From Paenibacillus albiflavus (GTDB lineage: Bacteria; Bacillota; Bacilli; Paenibacillales; NBRC-103111): a DNA stretch of 64,000 nt. Positions 1 to 7,396 of the stretch are shown one piece after another; position 1 is the first letter of the stretch; each line of letters starts with the position of its first letter. The DNA is taken from contig NZ_SKFG01000001.1 of assembly GCF_004344915.1 (NCBI RefSeq), forward strand, positions 124,001 to 188,000, read 5' to 3'. The translations under genes were made by a program, and so were the position numbers. The notes below the pieces were generated by a model. That model searched no databases. It saw only the letters and a list, made by a program, of their open reading frames with translations, and was not told where the DNA came from.

Positions 1-2
1 GT

Positions 3-176
3 ATTCATATGGATATGTTCTACCCCGAACTCTCTACGATTGCACAGCCGATCTATTCGATCGGAGAACGTGCCATGATGTATCTTGATCAAATGATTAA
101 AGAACATCCATTAGAGAAAAAGAACTATCTAATCGATGTTCAATTAATCGTTAATGCATCTTCGCGCTCGTTATAA
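3..176 (+). CDS. LacI/GalR-family transcriptional regulator, C-terminal end (partial)
   Basis: Only the last 57 codons lie in the window; the gene enters from the left edge. The frame reads into a typical end of a LacI-family effector domain: a Pro-Glu-Leu-Ser-Thr-Ile-Ala-Gln-Pro stretch, then Ile-Gly-Glu-Arg-Ala and a Leu-rich helix. It faces ribokinase tail to tail across a shared terminator, and a LacI-type palindromic operator lies before the ribokinase gene, so it is probably that gene's repressor (RbsR-like). The DNA-binding domain is outside the window, so the assignment rests on the C-terminus and context. Confidence 0.75.
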   Translation: MHMDMFYPELSTIAQPIYSIGERAMMYLDQMIKEHPLEKKNYLIDVQLIVNASSRSL

Positions 177-193
177 AATTACATTCTGAACAA

Positions 194-243
194 CAAAGAA
201 CCCCCACGATGCCGTTAATAAACAGCAATGTGGGGGTTCTTTG
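194..243. terminator. bidirectional rho-independent terminator
   Basis: A perfect 14-bp stem (194-207 with 230-243) carries the run AACCCCCAC and its complement, with A/T flanks on both sides. It lies between the convergent regulator and ribokinase genes and can end both transcripts. Confidence 0.9.
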
Positions 244-249
244 CAAATA

Positions 250-1158
250 CTACAAGCTCGAGATAACCTCATCATACGTAGGCATACCCTCTTGCGCGCC
301 AAATTTCGTTACCGACAAAGCTGATGCGCGAACAGCAAACTTAAGGCAGCGTTCTAACTCCCATCCTTGTGCAAGACCGAATGATAGTGCGCCATTAAAA
401 CAATCGCCCGCACCAGTCGTATCTGCTACTTGTACTTTGTATGCAGGAATACTTGCCATTCGCCCCGATTTTAAAAAGGCACAGCCTTTCTCTCCAAGCG
501 TTACGATAACTTGCGTGTTATAACGCTCTTTCCATTCCATCATCGCCTGCTCTAACTGCGCTTCCGTTTCAAGTGAATGTCCGCAAAGCGTGGCAAATTC
601 CGTCTCATTCGGCGTAATATAATCCACAAGCTGCAGTAATGCTTCCGGAAGCTCTTGCGCTGGCGCTGGATTCAGCACCGTCGTGACACCAAATTGCTTT
701 GCTAGCTTTAACGCACTGTACACGGTTTCCATAGGTACTTCAAGCTGTGTCAGCAGAATATCCGCTTGCTCGATTTCATGCGCATAGCGGCTAACAAGCT
801 CTGGTGTACACAACCCGTTCGCCCCAGGAATAACGACGATACAATTATCTCCCGAAGTATGGTATATATTCGCAACACCTGTTGGTGTTCCCTCGATTGT
901 TTCAACACACTGCGTATTAACACCACTTTGTTCCAGCTCTCGCAGCGTACCCTGTCCAAAGAAGTCATCCCCCACAGCGCCGATCAGAATCGACTCCGCA
1001 CCTAAGCGGGCAGCTCCTACCGCTTGATTCGCTCCTTTGCCTCCTGACAAATATTCAATTCCCTCACCTTGAATAGTTTCCCCTAATACGGGCATTCTGT
1101 TGGTAGATACAACAATATCTCTATTAATGCTGCCAACTACAACAATTTTACTTGTCAT
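250..1158 (-). CDS. rbsK: ribokinase
   Basis: A 302-residue PfkB-family sugar kinase that phosphorylates ribose at O5 with ATP in the cytoplasm. The N-terminus has VVVGSINRD and a GGKGANQA substrate signature near residue 40. The C-terminal PfkB signature DTTGAGDCFNGAL near residue 245 holds the catalytic Asp and the anion-hole Gly residues. Length is standard. The start follows a GGAGGG-type ribosome binding site. No ribose transporter or rbsD is beside it in the window, so it appears to stand alone behind its own operator. Other PfkB kinases are possible, but the signatures favour ribokinase. Confidence 0.93.
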   Translation of the reverse strand: MTSKIVVVGSINRDIVVSTNRMPVLGETIQGEGIEYLSGGKGANQAVGAARLGAESILIGAVGDDFFGQGTLRELEQSGVNTQCVETIEGTPTGVANIYHTSGDNCIVVIPGANGLCTPELVSRYAHEIEQADILLTQLEVPMETVYSALKLAKQFGVTTVLNPAPAQELPEALLQLVDYITPNETEFATLCGHSLETEAQLEQAMMEWKERYNTQVIVTLGEKGCAFLKSGRMASIPAYKVQVADTTGAGDCFNGALSFGLAQGWELERCLKFAVRASALSVTKFGAQEGMPTYDEVISSL

Positions 1159-1201
1159 TGTACTCCCTCCGAGTTGTCATGATAGAAACTTGAGCAGATG
1201 A

Positions 1202-1250
1202 TGTGTAACCGTTTACACACAAGATAACATACTACTAAACATTATGTCAA
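1202..1250 (-). promoter_or_regulatory. rbsK promoter with LacI-type operator
   Basis: On the minus strand a TTGACA -35 (1245-1250) is followed after 18 bases by TATCTT (1221-1226). A near-perfect palindrome, TGTGTAACCGTTTACACA (1202-1219), sits immediately downstream, at about the transcription start. Its CG centre and AAC/GTT half-sites are typical of LacI-family operators. A bound repressor would block initiation. The likely binder is the LacI-family protein at the left edge. Confidence 0.8.
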
Positions 1251-1292
1251 TGAAGGATAAATTGGTCGAGGCATCTTCAAAATAAGAAAAGA

Positions 1293-1325
1293 AAGGGCAA
1301 TCGCTATGCTCAGCGAATGCCCTTA
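1293..1325 (-). terminator. terminator after the oleate hydratase unit
   Basis: A GGGCA..CGCT / AGCG..TGCCC hairpin is followed on the minus strand by a T-rich run. It lies 22 bases past the stop codon of the 96-residue gene. Confidence 0.8.
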
Positions 1326-1347
1326 GGTTTAATATTAAAAGATCTTA

Positions 1348-1638
1348 CTAGGCTCGACTCCCCTTGATCGCAAGCTTGCCGTATTTCGTATCGGCTACTG
1401 CCGTCAAGTTATCTCCGTAAATAGTTCCTTTTGCCGTATAAGGAATCTTGGCAATTAGCTTCTTGATCTCCCCCGAGAATTCGAACTCATTGCCCTCGAC
1501 CTTCCCGCCAGAAAATACATTGCTGCCTCTGAAGATGTTTAATGAGCCGCTAAGTGCGTTACCTTCCTGCGTGAAGGTAATAGTTCCTTTTTCCATACCC
1601 ATTGGAGTTTGCATCGTAATGTTATACGTTCCGTCCAT
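1348..1638 (-). CDS. small beta-rich protein co-transcribed with oleate hydratase
   Basis: A 96-residue protein with no signal peptide or membrane segment. It consists of alternating short strands (DGTYNITMQTPMG, GTITFTQEG, GNEFEFSG) typical of a small beta-barrel or lipocalin-like domain. I recall similar domains beside or fused to FAD oxidoreductases, but I cannot name the family with certainty. It starts 15 bases after the oleate hydratase stop, with a GGGAGGA ribosome binding site in the gap, and the terminator follows it, so it is the last gene of that unit. A role in binding the fatty-acid substrate or product is inference. Confidence 0.7.
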   Translation of the reverse strand: MDGTYNITMQTPMGMEKGTITFTQEGNALSGSLNIFRGSNVFSGGKVEGNEFEFSGEIKKLIAKIPYTAKGTIYGDNLTAVADTKYGKLAIKGSRA

Positions 1639-1653
1639 CGCTTGCTTCCTCCC

Positions 1654-3246
1654 TTATCTGTATGAGGTATTCAATGCTCTGAGCAAGGTGCGAACATCAT
1701 ACCTGTGAGGTGTTACCGGACAAATCTTCTTATTTAATCCCATCAAAGTATATACGGCAATTCTAGCCGCGCGGATCGAATATTCTTCCGTAAACACCAT
1801 GTCCTCTGGAATTTCAACGAACTGACTGATCATCGCCAGGTTTGTGGAGCCTTCTGGCACTACTTGTGGACGATCACTCATCGCACGCGGTTGGAACTGA
1901 GCATCAATGTATGGCATCATACATGGTATAACGTTCACGACACTATCCATGATTTCATCCATTTCCTCTTCCATATGCAGATGATGCAGCAGTTCAATCA
2001 GCATCTCTTTACCTGTACAATCCCGCATTGGTTTCTTGACATAATCGCCCACTTTATCTGTGTACAGACCATATCCCCAGAAAATTGTAGTGTCAGCCGG
2101 TTGATTTTTAAAATGAGGCTGAGCGGCAACGACAATCGACATCAACCAACTAGAATCTTTGAATGTCATTAGAGCACCACTACCGGGTTTGTTACGGGAA
2201 TATTTCTCGATCATCTTAAGTAGCTTGTTGCCCTTGCAAGTAACCGTGAAGGATTCCCAGTTCGTTTCCTCTGCATTTCCGAAGAATGGAGTCGGATTGC
2301 CAAGTCCCTCTTTCTTGGCTGCAATCTTTGCCCACAAATCGCCTGACATCGGATTCTCTGGCAGCATCTTAGCAGGTGTGTTCAGATCACCTAATGTCGC
2401 ATTATCCGTCATACAGCCATTTGTTATGATACACAAATCACCCTCACGAAGCTGGATTATTCCCGGTTTGCCCTCTTGCTCATAATGGATAGCTGTTACT
2501 GTAATACCATCGCCTTCTTCAAAATCGAGATCCGTTACTGTATATTTCAAGCTGAAATCAACGCCGAAACCATCTAGGTATGTCTTGATCGGCAATATAA
2601 TCGAATCATATTGGTTATAAGGAGTACGTGTAACCCCTTCAAGTGTTTGAATACGAGAAAATTCAAACATCATCCGATTCATATAGCGTTTGAATTCAAA
2701 CAAGCTGGACCATTTTTGGAAAGCAAATGTCGTCTGCCACATATACCAGAAGTTCGTTTCGAAAAAGTGTGGTGTTTCCGCAAACCAATCGCAGATCCGC
2801 AAGTTGTCCAATTTCTCCTCCGGTGTGATCATCAATCTCCCAAGCGCTAATCGATCCGCTGTATCAAAGCCCATGGACATGACATCCAGAACCTCTCCGT
2901 CTTTGTCAATCAAGCGAGCATTCGCATGTGTAGGATGAGCATGGTCAAAAGCTAGAATCTCATCGCATACGGACACGCCTTCTTGCTCAATTGAAGGAAT
3001 GGAAGATAGCAGTTCCCATGTATTTTCATAGGTTTCTTCGTTTAACATACGACCGCCGCGGCATACGAAACCATTCGTTGTATCTCCAGCACCGTCGTTG
3101 CTTCCTCCGAGGATGTGCATCCCTTCTAAAATATGAATGTTCTCACCTGGAAAATCACAATCACGTACAAGATAGGATGCACCCGCCAGTGATGCTAGTC
3201 CGCCTCCAACAAAGTAAACTTGTCTGTTTCCGTGTTCTTTTTTCAT
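1654..3246 (-). CDS. ohyA: oleate hydratase (myosin-cross-reactive antigen family)
   Basis: A 530-residue FAD enzyme that adds water to the cis-9 double bond of oleic and similar acids, giving 10-hydroxy fatty acids. The N-terminal dinucleotide-binding segment reads YFVGGGLASLAGASYLVRD, followed by the family signature HILGGSNDGAGD. Conserved blocks RMLNEETYENTWELL (probable catalytic Glu) and TPYNQYDS (probable catalytic Tyr) are present. I chose the ATG at 3246 because GGAGG lies 8 bases before it; an in-frame extension to 3303 has no such site. It is somewhat shorter than common 550-650 residue forms. The TetR gene upstream is codirectional and probably regulates it. In other bacteria the enzyme detoxifies host or environmental unsaturated fatty acids. 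Confidence 0.93.
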   Translation of the reverse strand: MKKEHGNRQVYFVGGGLASLAGASYLVRDCDFPGENIHILEGMHILGGSNDGAGDTTNGFVCRGGRMLNEETYENTWELLSSIPSIEQEGVSVCDEILAFDHAHPTHANARLIDKDGEVLDVMSMGFDTADRLALGRLMITPEEKLDNLRICDWFAETPHFFETNFWYMWQTTFAFQKWSSLFEFKRYMNRMMFEFSRIQTLEGVTRTPYNQYDSIILPIKTYLDGFGVDFSLKYTVTDLDFEEGDGITVTAIHYEQEGKPGIIQLREGDLCIITNGCMTDNATLGDLNTPAKMLPENPMSGDLWAKIAAKKEGLGNPTPFFGNAEETNWESFTVTCKGNKLLKMIEKYSRNKPGSGALMTFKDSSWLMSIVVAAQPHFKNQPADTTIFWGYGLYTDKVGDYVKKPMRDCTGKEMLIELLHHLHMEEEMDEIMDSVVNVIPCMMPYIDAQFQPRAMSDRPQVVPEGSTNLAMISQFVEIPEDMVFTEEYSIRAARIAVYTLMGLNKKICPVTPHRYDVRTLLRALNTSYR

Positions 3247-3311
3247 CGATGTAACCTCCATATGTTGATGTATTTGTTTCTGTGAAACCAATATACTGCA
3301 CATATGGGTCG

Positions 3312-3385
3312 TTTACCTTAGACAACAAAAGGGCCGTGTATAAAATTTATACACAGCCCCCACATTGTCTAAAAATAAGGGTAAA
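3312..3385 (-). promoter_or_regulatory. nested inverted repeats between the TetR gene and ohyA
   Basis: The inner part is a hairpin of GGGC and GTGTATAAA arms around 3331-3359. On the minus strand it runs into TTTTGTTG, so it can act as the terminator of the TetR gene. Around it is a second pair of arms: TTTACC-TTAGACAA (3312-3325) matched by TTGTCTAA (3365-3372) and GGTAAA (3380-3385). The outer arms are not needed for a terminator and may be regulator half-sites for ohyA, whose promoter must lie just downstream. Function is inferred from symmetry only. Confidence 0.6.
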
Positions 3386-3400
3386 GTAATCCCCTTATGA

Positions 3401-3958
3401 TTATCTTTTTACGTACTTGTTGATTGCCTTTTCCATATCGCCTTCAATCAGGACGCTTAATCGGTCAATCATTACCCTTGGATCTTCACTCATGTCATTT
3501 CGGATCCACTCGAGCATAATACCGATAAACGCATAGGTGTAAAAATTCGCGATAAAGTCCTTATCTTCCACCCTCACCTGCATATTGGCGTTGACTTCTT
3601 CAATAACAGACATCAGCAGATCGAATACCGCTTGGTGAAGAAACAGCTCCAAATGTTCTCGTCCCATTGATCGATACGTGCTCATGCAGAACTTCTTGTT
3701 ATCCAGTACATATTGAAATATTTTCAGAAATCCCTGTTGCCAAGTGTTGTATGTACGATAATTAGAAATACTATCCAATGCTTCCCTCTTATAAATCCAA
3801 CCCAATAGATCATATATATCTTGAAAATGATAATAGAACGTTTGGCGATTCACACCGCAATCAGCAACAAGATCTTTAACTGTTATTTTATCTAATGATG
3901 ATCGTTCCATCATTGCTTTTAGAGATGCGGCCAAAGCATTTTTAGTCATCAGGGACAT
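3401..3958 (-). CDS. TetR/AcrR-family regulator (DhaS-like)
   Basis: A 185-residue DNA-binding protein. An N-terminal TetR helix-turn-helix (ITVKDLVADCGVNRQTFYYHF, roughly residues 25-45) is followed by a helical ligand domain of the type seen in DhaS-like regulators. ATG at 3958 is preferred: AAAGGAG lies 9 bases upstream, whereas an in-frame TTG three codons earlier overlaps that site. It sits upstream of ohyA in the same direction, which suggests local control with a fatty acid as likely effector. The ligand is inference. Confidence 0.88.
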   Translation of the reverse strand: MSLMTKNALAASLKAMMERSSLDKITVKDLVADCGVNRQTFYYHFQDIYDLLGWIYKREALDSISNYRTYNTWQQGFLKIFQYVLDNKKFCMSTYRSMGREHLELFLHQAVFDLLMSVIEEVNANMQVRVEDKDFIANFYTYAFIGIMLEWIRNDMSEDPRVMIDRLSVLIEGDMEKAINKYVKR

Positions 3959-3985
3959 ATCGCACAACTCCTTTCAAGCTATAAA

Positions 3986-4022
3986 GAGTACCTATAAAGA
4001 TAGTAAACTCCTATTTATTATA
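3986..4022 (-). promoter_or_regulatory. TetR gene promoter with imperfect dyad
   Basis: A TATAAT -10 (4017-4022, minus strand) with TTGTAC 18 bases upstream is followed at once by an imperfect inverted repeat with GAGT..CTAT and ATAG..ACTC arms (3986-4010). The position fits an autorepression operator. Confidence 0.5.
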
Positions 4023-4091
4023 ACTGAGCCGTGCCAAGCGGTACAAACCTTTAACCTGATTTAAGCATGACATTTATCTTCAATAAGTAAA

Positions 4092-5210
4092 CTAAATCAC
4101 ACGCTTTGCATATGGAAGCAACCGGATCAAACTAGCAACAATGAAACAAATTACAACCGAAAGAATTGAGACGATAATCCACTTGATGGCAGCAGGCAAA
4201 GTATTTCCGTGAAAAGCAATTGTCCACCCGACGATAATCGGTGGATGTATCAAATAGACAGTATAGGCATTATTCGATAGCCATTTAGTAAAAACATTGA
4301 TGGTATTCATACGTAATCGGAACCAATTAAGCAAAGATAAGATAATTCCGAAACAGACGAATGGCTCCCACATTGCATAAAGGAATGCTTGTACATTGAA
4401 ACCGCCATTAAAGTTGATGTTTCCATCTAGTCCCCCAGTTAAGATTAGTCCGAGGGGTAATACTGGAATCATACAAATTGCAGACCATTTCCATATATTC
4501 AATAATTTCTGTGGAATTTCTTCTAGCCAATTGTTTCTTTGTGCAACAATACCCGCAATAAATAGCAAGATGTAAGATGGAAAGTACCCTAGCTGTAATT
4601 CCAATGGACCTTCGCCGGTTGGATATACGAAACGCACTACAAAGGCGATAAATCCAGTAACAATTGCTAGTCCAAATAAGGTCTTACCAGTTGGAAACGA
4701 AATTGTTCTCTTTATTTCTGGTTTACTCTTTACTATGATTCGAAAGAGCACATAGAGTAATGCAAAGTAAATAGATGCTTCTAAAAACCAAGCTGGTCCA
4801 AAAAATGTTTCCCGAAAACTCCAAACGTTGGCGTTATAGAACTCAGCTACAGTTTGTGTAGATCGAAAATGCGCAAACCAAACGGTCATTGGACCGATCA
4901 AGAAATAATAAATGAGAAGAGGAATACCCAGACGAACAAATCTATCTCTTATAAACCTGATAGCGCCTTTTCTCTCATACGATATTGAAATAAAATAGGA
5001 GGAAATAAAAAAGAATAAACCCATAAAGAAAGACTGGCATACTGCTGTAAAGATCGTTAGTAAAACAATAGTCCCATTAAATTCACTTTTATCGACATCC
5101 TCTAAAATCCAAGATCCTGCTGCACCATAAGCAATAGAGGTATGGAATACAACAACAAGTATGGTTAGAAACACCCGCAAGTTATCTATGTAACCTATTC
5201 TCAAATTCAT
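4092..5210 (-). CDS. acyltransferase-3 family membrane protein
   Basis: A 372-residue integral membrane protein with about ten hydrophobic segments. The N-terminus has the acyltransferase-3 pattern: an IDNLRVFLTILVVVFHT segment with the catalytic-type His, then FFFISSYF and an RDRFVRLGIPLL block. Such enzymes move acyl groups onto envelope sugars or lipids. Its start lies 29 bases inside the upstream lgt-like gene, implying translational coupling, so the two probably act on a common envelope substrate under the BlaI-type operator at 6009. The acceptor cannot be told from sequence. Confidence 0.85.
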   Translation of the reverse strand: MNLRIGYIDNLRVFLTILVVVFHTSIAYGAAGSWILEDVDKSEFNGTIVLLTIFTAVCQSFFMGLFFFISSYFISISYERKGAIRFIRDRFVRLGIPLLIYYFLIGPMTVWFAHFRSTQTVAEFYNANVWSFRETFFGPAWFLEASIYFALLYVLFRIIVKSKPEIKRTISFPTGKTLFGLAIVTGFIAFVVRFVYPTGEGPLELQLGYFPSYILLFIAGIVAQRNNWLEEIPQKLLNIWKWSAICMIPVLPLGLILTGGLDGNINFNGGFNVQAFLYAMWEPFVCFGIILSLLNWFRLRMNTINVFTKWLSNNAYTVYLIHPPIIVGWTIAFHGNTLPAAIKWIIVSILSVVICFIVASLIRLLPYAKRVI

Positions 5211-5955
5211 GATTGATCCACCTTTTTGTCAGTTTAAAAAACATCACGATACCAATTATCAATGTTATGACAGATATAAATTGAGATGTAGACAAATAAC
5301 CGATAAAACCTCGATAATCGTCTCGATAAAACTCGATGATGAATCTACCTATACTATATAGGATGAGATACAATGCGCCAACTTTTCCATCGCTTCTACC
5401 TTTTTTAGCATACATGATTAATATAAATGCAATCAAAAAATCCCCCGCACTTGAAAACAATTGAGTGGGTATCAACTTAACTCCGTTAGGAGCAATTTCT
5501 GAGTGCTCAAACGCAATACCGATAAAGGAATCCGTTTCACTGCCATAACAACATCCAGCGAGAAAACAACCAATTCTACCAAATCCTTGTGCGATCGCAA
5601 CCGATGGAATTAATAGATCAAAATATTTCAAAAAACTGATTTTCTTCTTTTTACAATATAGAATTGCTGCCAGTAATCCACTTAAAATTCCTCCATAAAC
5701 AACAAATCCACTTCCAGATAATATTTGCATCGGATCTTTAATCATCGTTTCAATCTCCACTAATATGTAGAGTAATTTTGCACCAATGAATCCAAATATA
5801 AGAACAATAAAAGTCAAATCATACACAACATTGACATCGAGATTATTCTTTGCCCGCTTAGCTGCTACCCACAAGGCGCAAAATACGCCTATAGCTATCA
5901 TGAGACCATAGCCATGGATTTCAACAGGTCCTATTGCAAAAATATCATTATACAT
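5182..5955 (-). CDS. lgt: prolipoprotein diacylglyceryl transferase-like protein (divergent Lgt)
   Basis: A 257-residue polytopic protein of the Lgt family, which transfers diacylglycerol to the lipobox Cys of prolipoproteins. It keeps the N-terminal IHGYGLMIAIG helix and a GGILSG block. The core signature reads GRIGCFLAGCCYG, with Cys where the classical enzyme has Asn-Phe-Ile-Asn-Gly-Glu, and IPTQLFSS replaces the usual HPTQLYE. It is therefore a divergent Lgt and may be a second, specialised copy. The start has GGAG 8 bases upstream. It heads a two-gene operon with the acyltransferase behind a BlaI-type operator. Confidence 0.83.
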   Translation of the reverse strand: MYNDIFAIGPVEIHGYGLMIAIGVFCALWVAAKRAKNNLDVNVVYDLTFIVLIFGFIGAKLLYILVEIETMIKDPMQILSGSGFVVYGGILSGLLAAILYCKKKKISFLKYFDLLIPSVAIAQGFGRIGCFLAGCCYGSETDSFIGIAFEHSEIAPNGVKLIPTQLFSSAGDFLIAFILIMYAKKGRSDGKVGALYLILYSIGRFIIEFYRDDYRGFIGYLSTSQFISVITLIIGIVMFFKLTKRWINHEFENRLHR

Positions 5956-6008
5956 ACGATTGTCTCCTTTACACTATAGATCAAAGCGAAATATTAATTT
6001 CCATTAAG

Positions 6009-6037
6009 ATACTACACATTGTAGTATGATAATCCAA
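6009..6037 (-). promoter_or_regulatory. BlaI/MecI-type operator and promoter of the lgt-acyltransferase operon
   Basis: A 19-bp palindrome, ATACTACA-CAT-TGTAGTAT (6009-6027), matches known BlaI/MecI boxes, whose core is TACTACA..TGTAGTA. It covers the -10 (TAGTAT, 6009-6014) and spacer of a promoter whose -35 is TTGGAT (6032-6037, 17-base spacing, minus strand). The arms are identical to those of the site at 7300-7318 before blaI. Confidence 0.85.
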
Positions 6038-6049
6038 CAAAATGGTGGG

Positions 6050-6856
6050 TCATGAGCTACCACTCCCACCTATCATCATTAGAATCAAGAACAAACAGGA
6101 TAACAACAACGGCCTGAGCAGTGCTATCTGCACTTTCACTGTCTTGTCAGGCTCTAGTATCTGCATGATTCTGTAATCGATCGCAGACTCCGTAAAATGA
6201 ACCGCAATCTCACGCCGTTGTATTTCTCCTAATTTGATTAACTTCATCAGAACATTGCCTAAATGCAATTCAGTGCCCATCTGCTTGATCGCGAAACGAT
6301 CTGCCAACAACTCTTTGCAAATTTTATAATAATGAAAGACTGGTTTGATGATCGGCAAATACCCGAAGGCATCCACAAGTAGAGTTGAAAGAAACAATTT
6401 GGGATTGTCATGATTACGGCAATGAAACCATTCATGCAGCAAGATCGCTTGCACTTCTCTTTCATCGAATAATCTAATAACTCCTGTCGAAATGATTATT
6501 TTAGGCCTCAGCATGCCCATTGTTAGAGCGATAAACGCATCGTCTTGTACAACGATAATTTCCGTCCCCCAACTACGGTACTTATAATTGAGTTCTTTCG
6601 TTAATTTGGATTGAGTCTCTGCGCGAAAAATTCGAAGCCAGTGTCTCGATAAATACCATTGTCTAGCAACCCGCCAAATGATTCGGCTAAGCGCATACAC
6701 TAGGACGAGGTCAAACAAGATATATGTAATTGCCAGATTATGTGAGCTGATGTCCCTGATTTGATGCGTTACTACAAATCCCATCTGAATGATAAGCATC
6801 CCTACAAAAAAGATCATCAGCACATACATCAATTTCATTTTTACGATATGGCTCAT
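6050..6856 (-). CDS. short BlaR1-like M56 zinc metallopeptidase
   Basis: A 268-residue membrane protein. Two N-terminal hydrophobic segments are followed by a cytoplasmic-type zinc protease with HEWFH (HExxH) near residue 137 and a downstream CKELLADRFA block supplying the third zinc ligand; a last hydrophobic segment ends the protein. BlaR1 and MecR1 cut the BlaI/MecI repressor on sensing beta-lactams. This protein ends where their extracellular penicillin-binding sensor would start, so it is under half their length. Its signal must be sensed differently. It overlaps blaI by 4 bases. Confidence 0.87.
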   Translation of the reverse strand: MSHIVKMKLMYVLMIFFVGMLIIQMGFVVTHQIRDISSHNLAITYILFDLVLVYALSRIIWRVARQWYLSRHWLRIFRAETQSKLTKELNYKYRSWGTEIIVVQDDAFIALTMGMLRPKIIISTGVIRLFDEREVQAILLHEWFHCRNHDNPKLFLSTLLVDAFGYLPIIKPVFHYYKICKELLADRFAIKQMGTELHLGNVLMKLIKLGEIQRREIAVHFTESAIDYRIMQILEPDKTVKVQIALLRPLLLSCLFLILMMIGGSGSS

Positions 6857-7284
6857 GATTTTTTCCTGCTTTTCATTTCGTTTAATTTTCTTTCCAGCTT
6901 GGAAATCACTTCTGGATCGGCATCATCCAGCGCATCGATCATATGATTAACAACGATACTTCCAAAATCCTGAATGAGTCCTTGCGACACAGTTCTCGTT
7001 TGTTCTTCCAGAAAATGTTCTTTCGATTGCAACGGACTGAATTTCGCTACCCGCGCTCTTCCGGTACCAACCGTCGCTCTAGTAAGATGACCTTTCTCAT
7101 GCAATCGGTTCATGACCGTCATGACCGTGTTGATTGTAATAGGGGTTTCTTGATTTAAGATAGTCTGGACTTCTTTACAGCTTAACCCTTCTGATAACCA
7201 TAAAATATCCATTATTTTGGCCTCAAGCGGTCCAAAAAAACGATTCAGTCCTTCCCCATCCACATTCATTCTTTTGATCTGCAC
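6853..7284 (-). CDS. blaI: BlaI/MecI-family repressor
   Basis: A 143-residue winged-helix repressor of the penicillinase-repressor family. The DNA-binding part (FGPLEAKIMDILWLSEGLSCKEV, then TINTVMTVMNRLHEKGHL) covers about residues 10-60, and the helical dimer domain that BlaR1-type proteases cut follows. Start choice is uncertain: GTG at 7284 has AAGGA 9 bases upstream; GTG at 7293 is too close to that site; ATG at 7269 lacks one. It sits behind its own operator and before the M56 peptidase, the standard sensor/repressor pair order in this family. No beta-lactamase gene is nearby. Confidence 0.88.
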   Translation of the reverse strand: MQIKRMNVDGEGLNRFFGPLEAKIMDILWLSEGLSCKEVQTILNQETPITINTVMTVMNRLHEKGHLTRATVGTGRARVAKFSPLQSKEHFLEEQTRTVSQGLIQDFGSIVVNHMIDALDDADPEVISKLERKLNEMKSRKKS

Positions 7285-7299
7285 TATCTTCACATCCTT

Positions 7300-7338
7300 A
7301 TACTACATAGTGTAGTATGTATGAGTATCGAATGTCAA
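7300..7338 (-). promoter_or_regulatory. BlaI/MecI-type operator and blaI promoter
   Basis: The palindrome ATACTACA-TAG-TGTAGTAT (7300-7318) overlaps the -10 (TACACT, 7309-7314). The -35 is TTGACA (7333-7338), 18 bases away on the minus strand. Both arms equal those of the site before the lgt operon, so one repressor should bind both. Confidence 0.87.
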
Positions 7339-7342
7339 ACAA

Positions 7343-7369
7343 AAGGCTGCCGATAATATCGACAGCCTT
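7343..7369 (-). terminator. uppP terminator
   Basis: An AAGGCTG..CGATA / TATCG..CAGCCTT stem with one mismatch runs into TTTTGTTT on the minus strand. It ends the uppP transcript and directly abuts the blaI -35. Confidence 0.85.
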
Positions 7370-7396
7370 CTCTTAGGTAATTATGCTAATTCCTAA

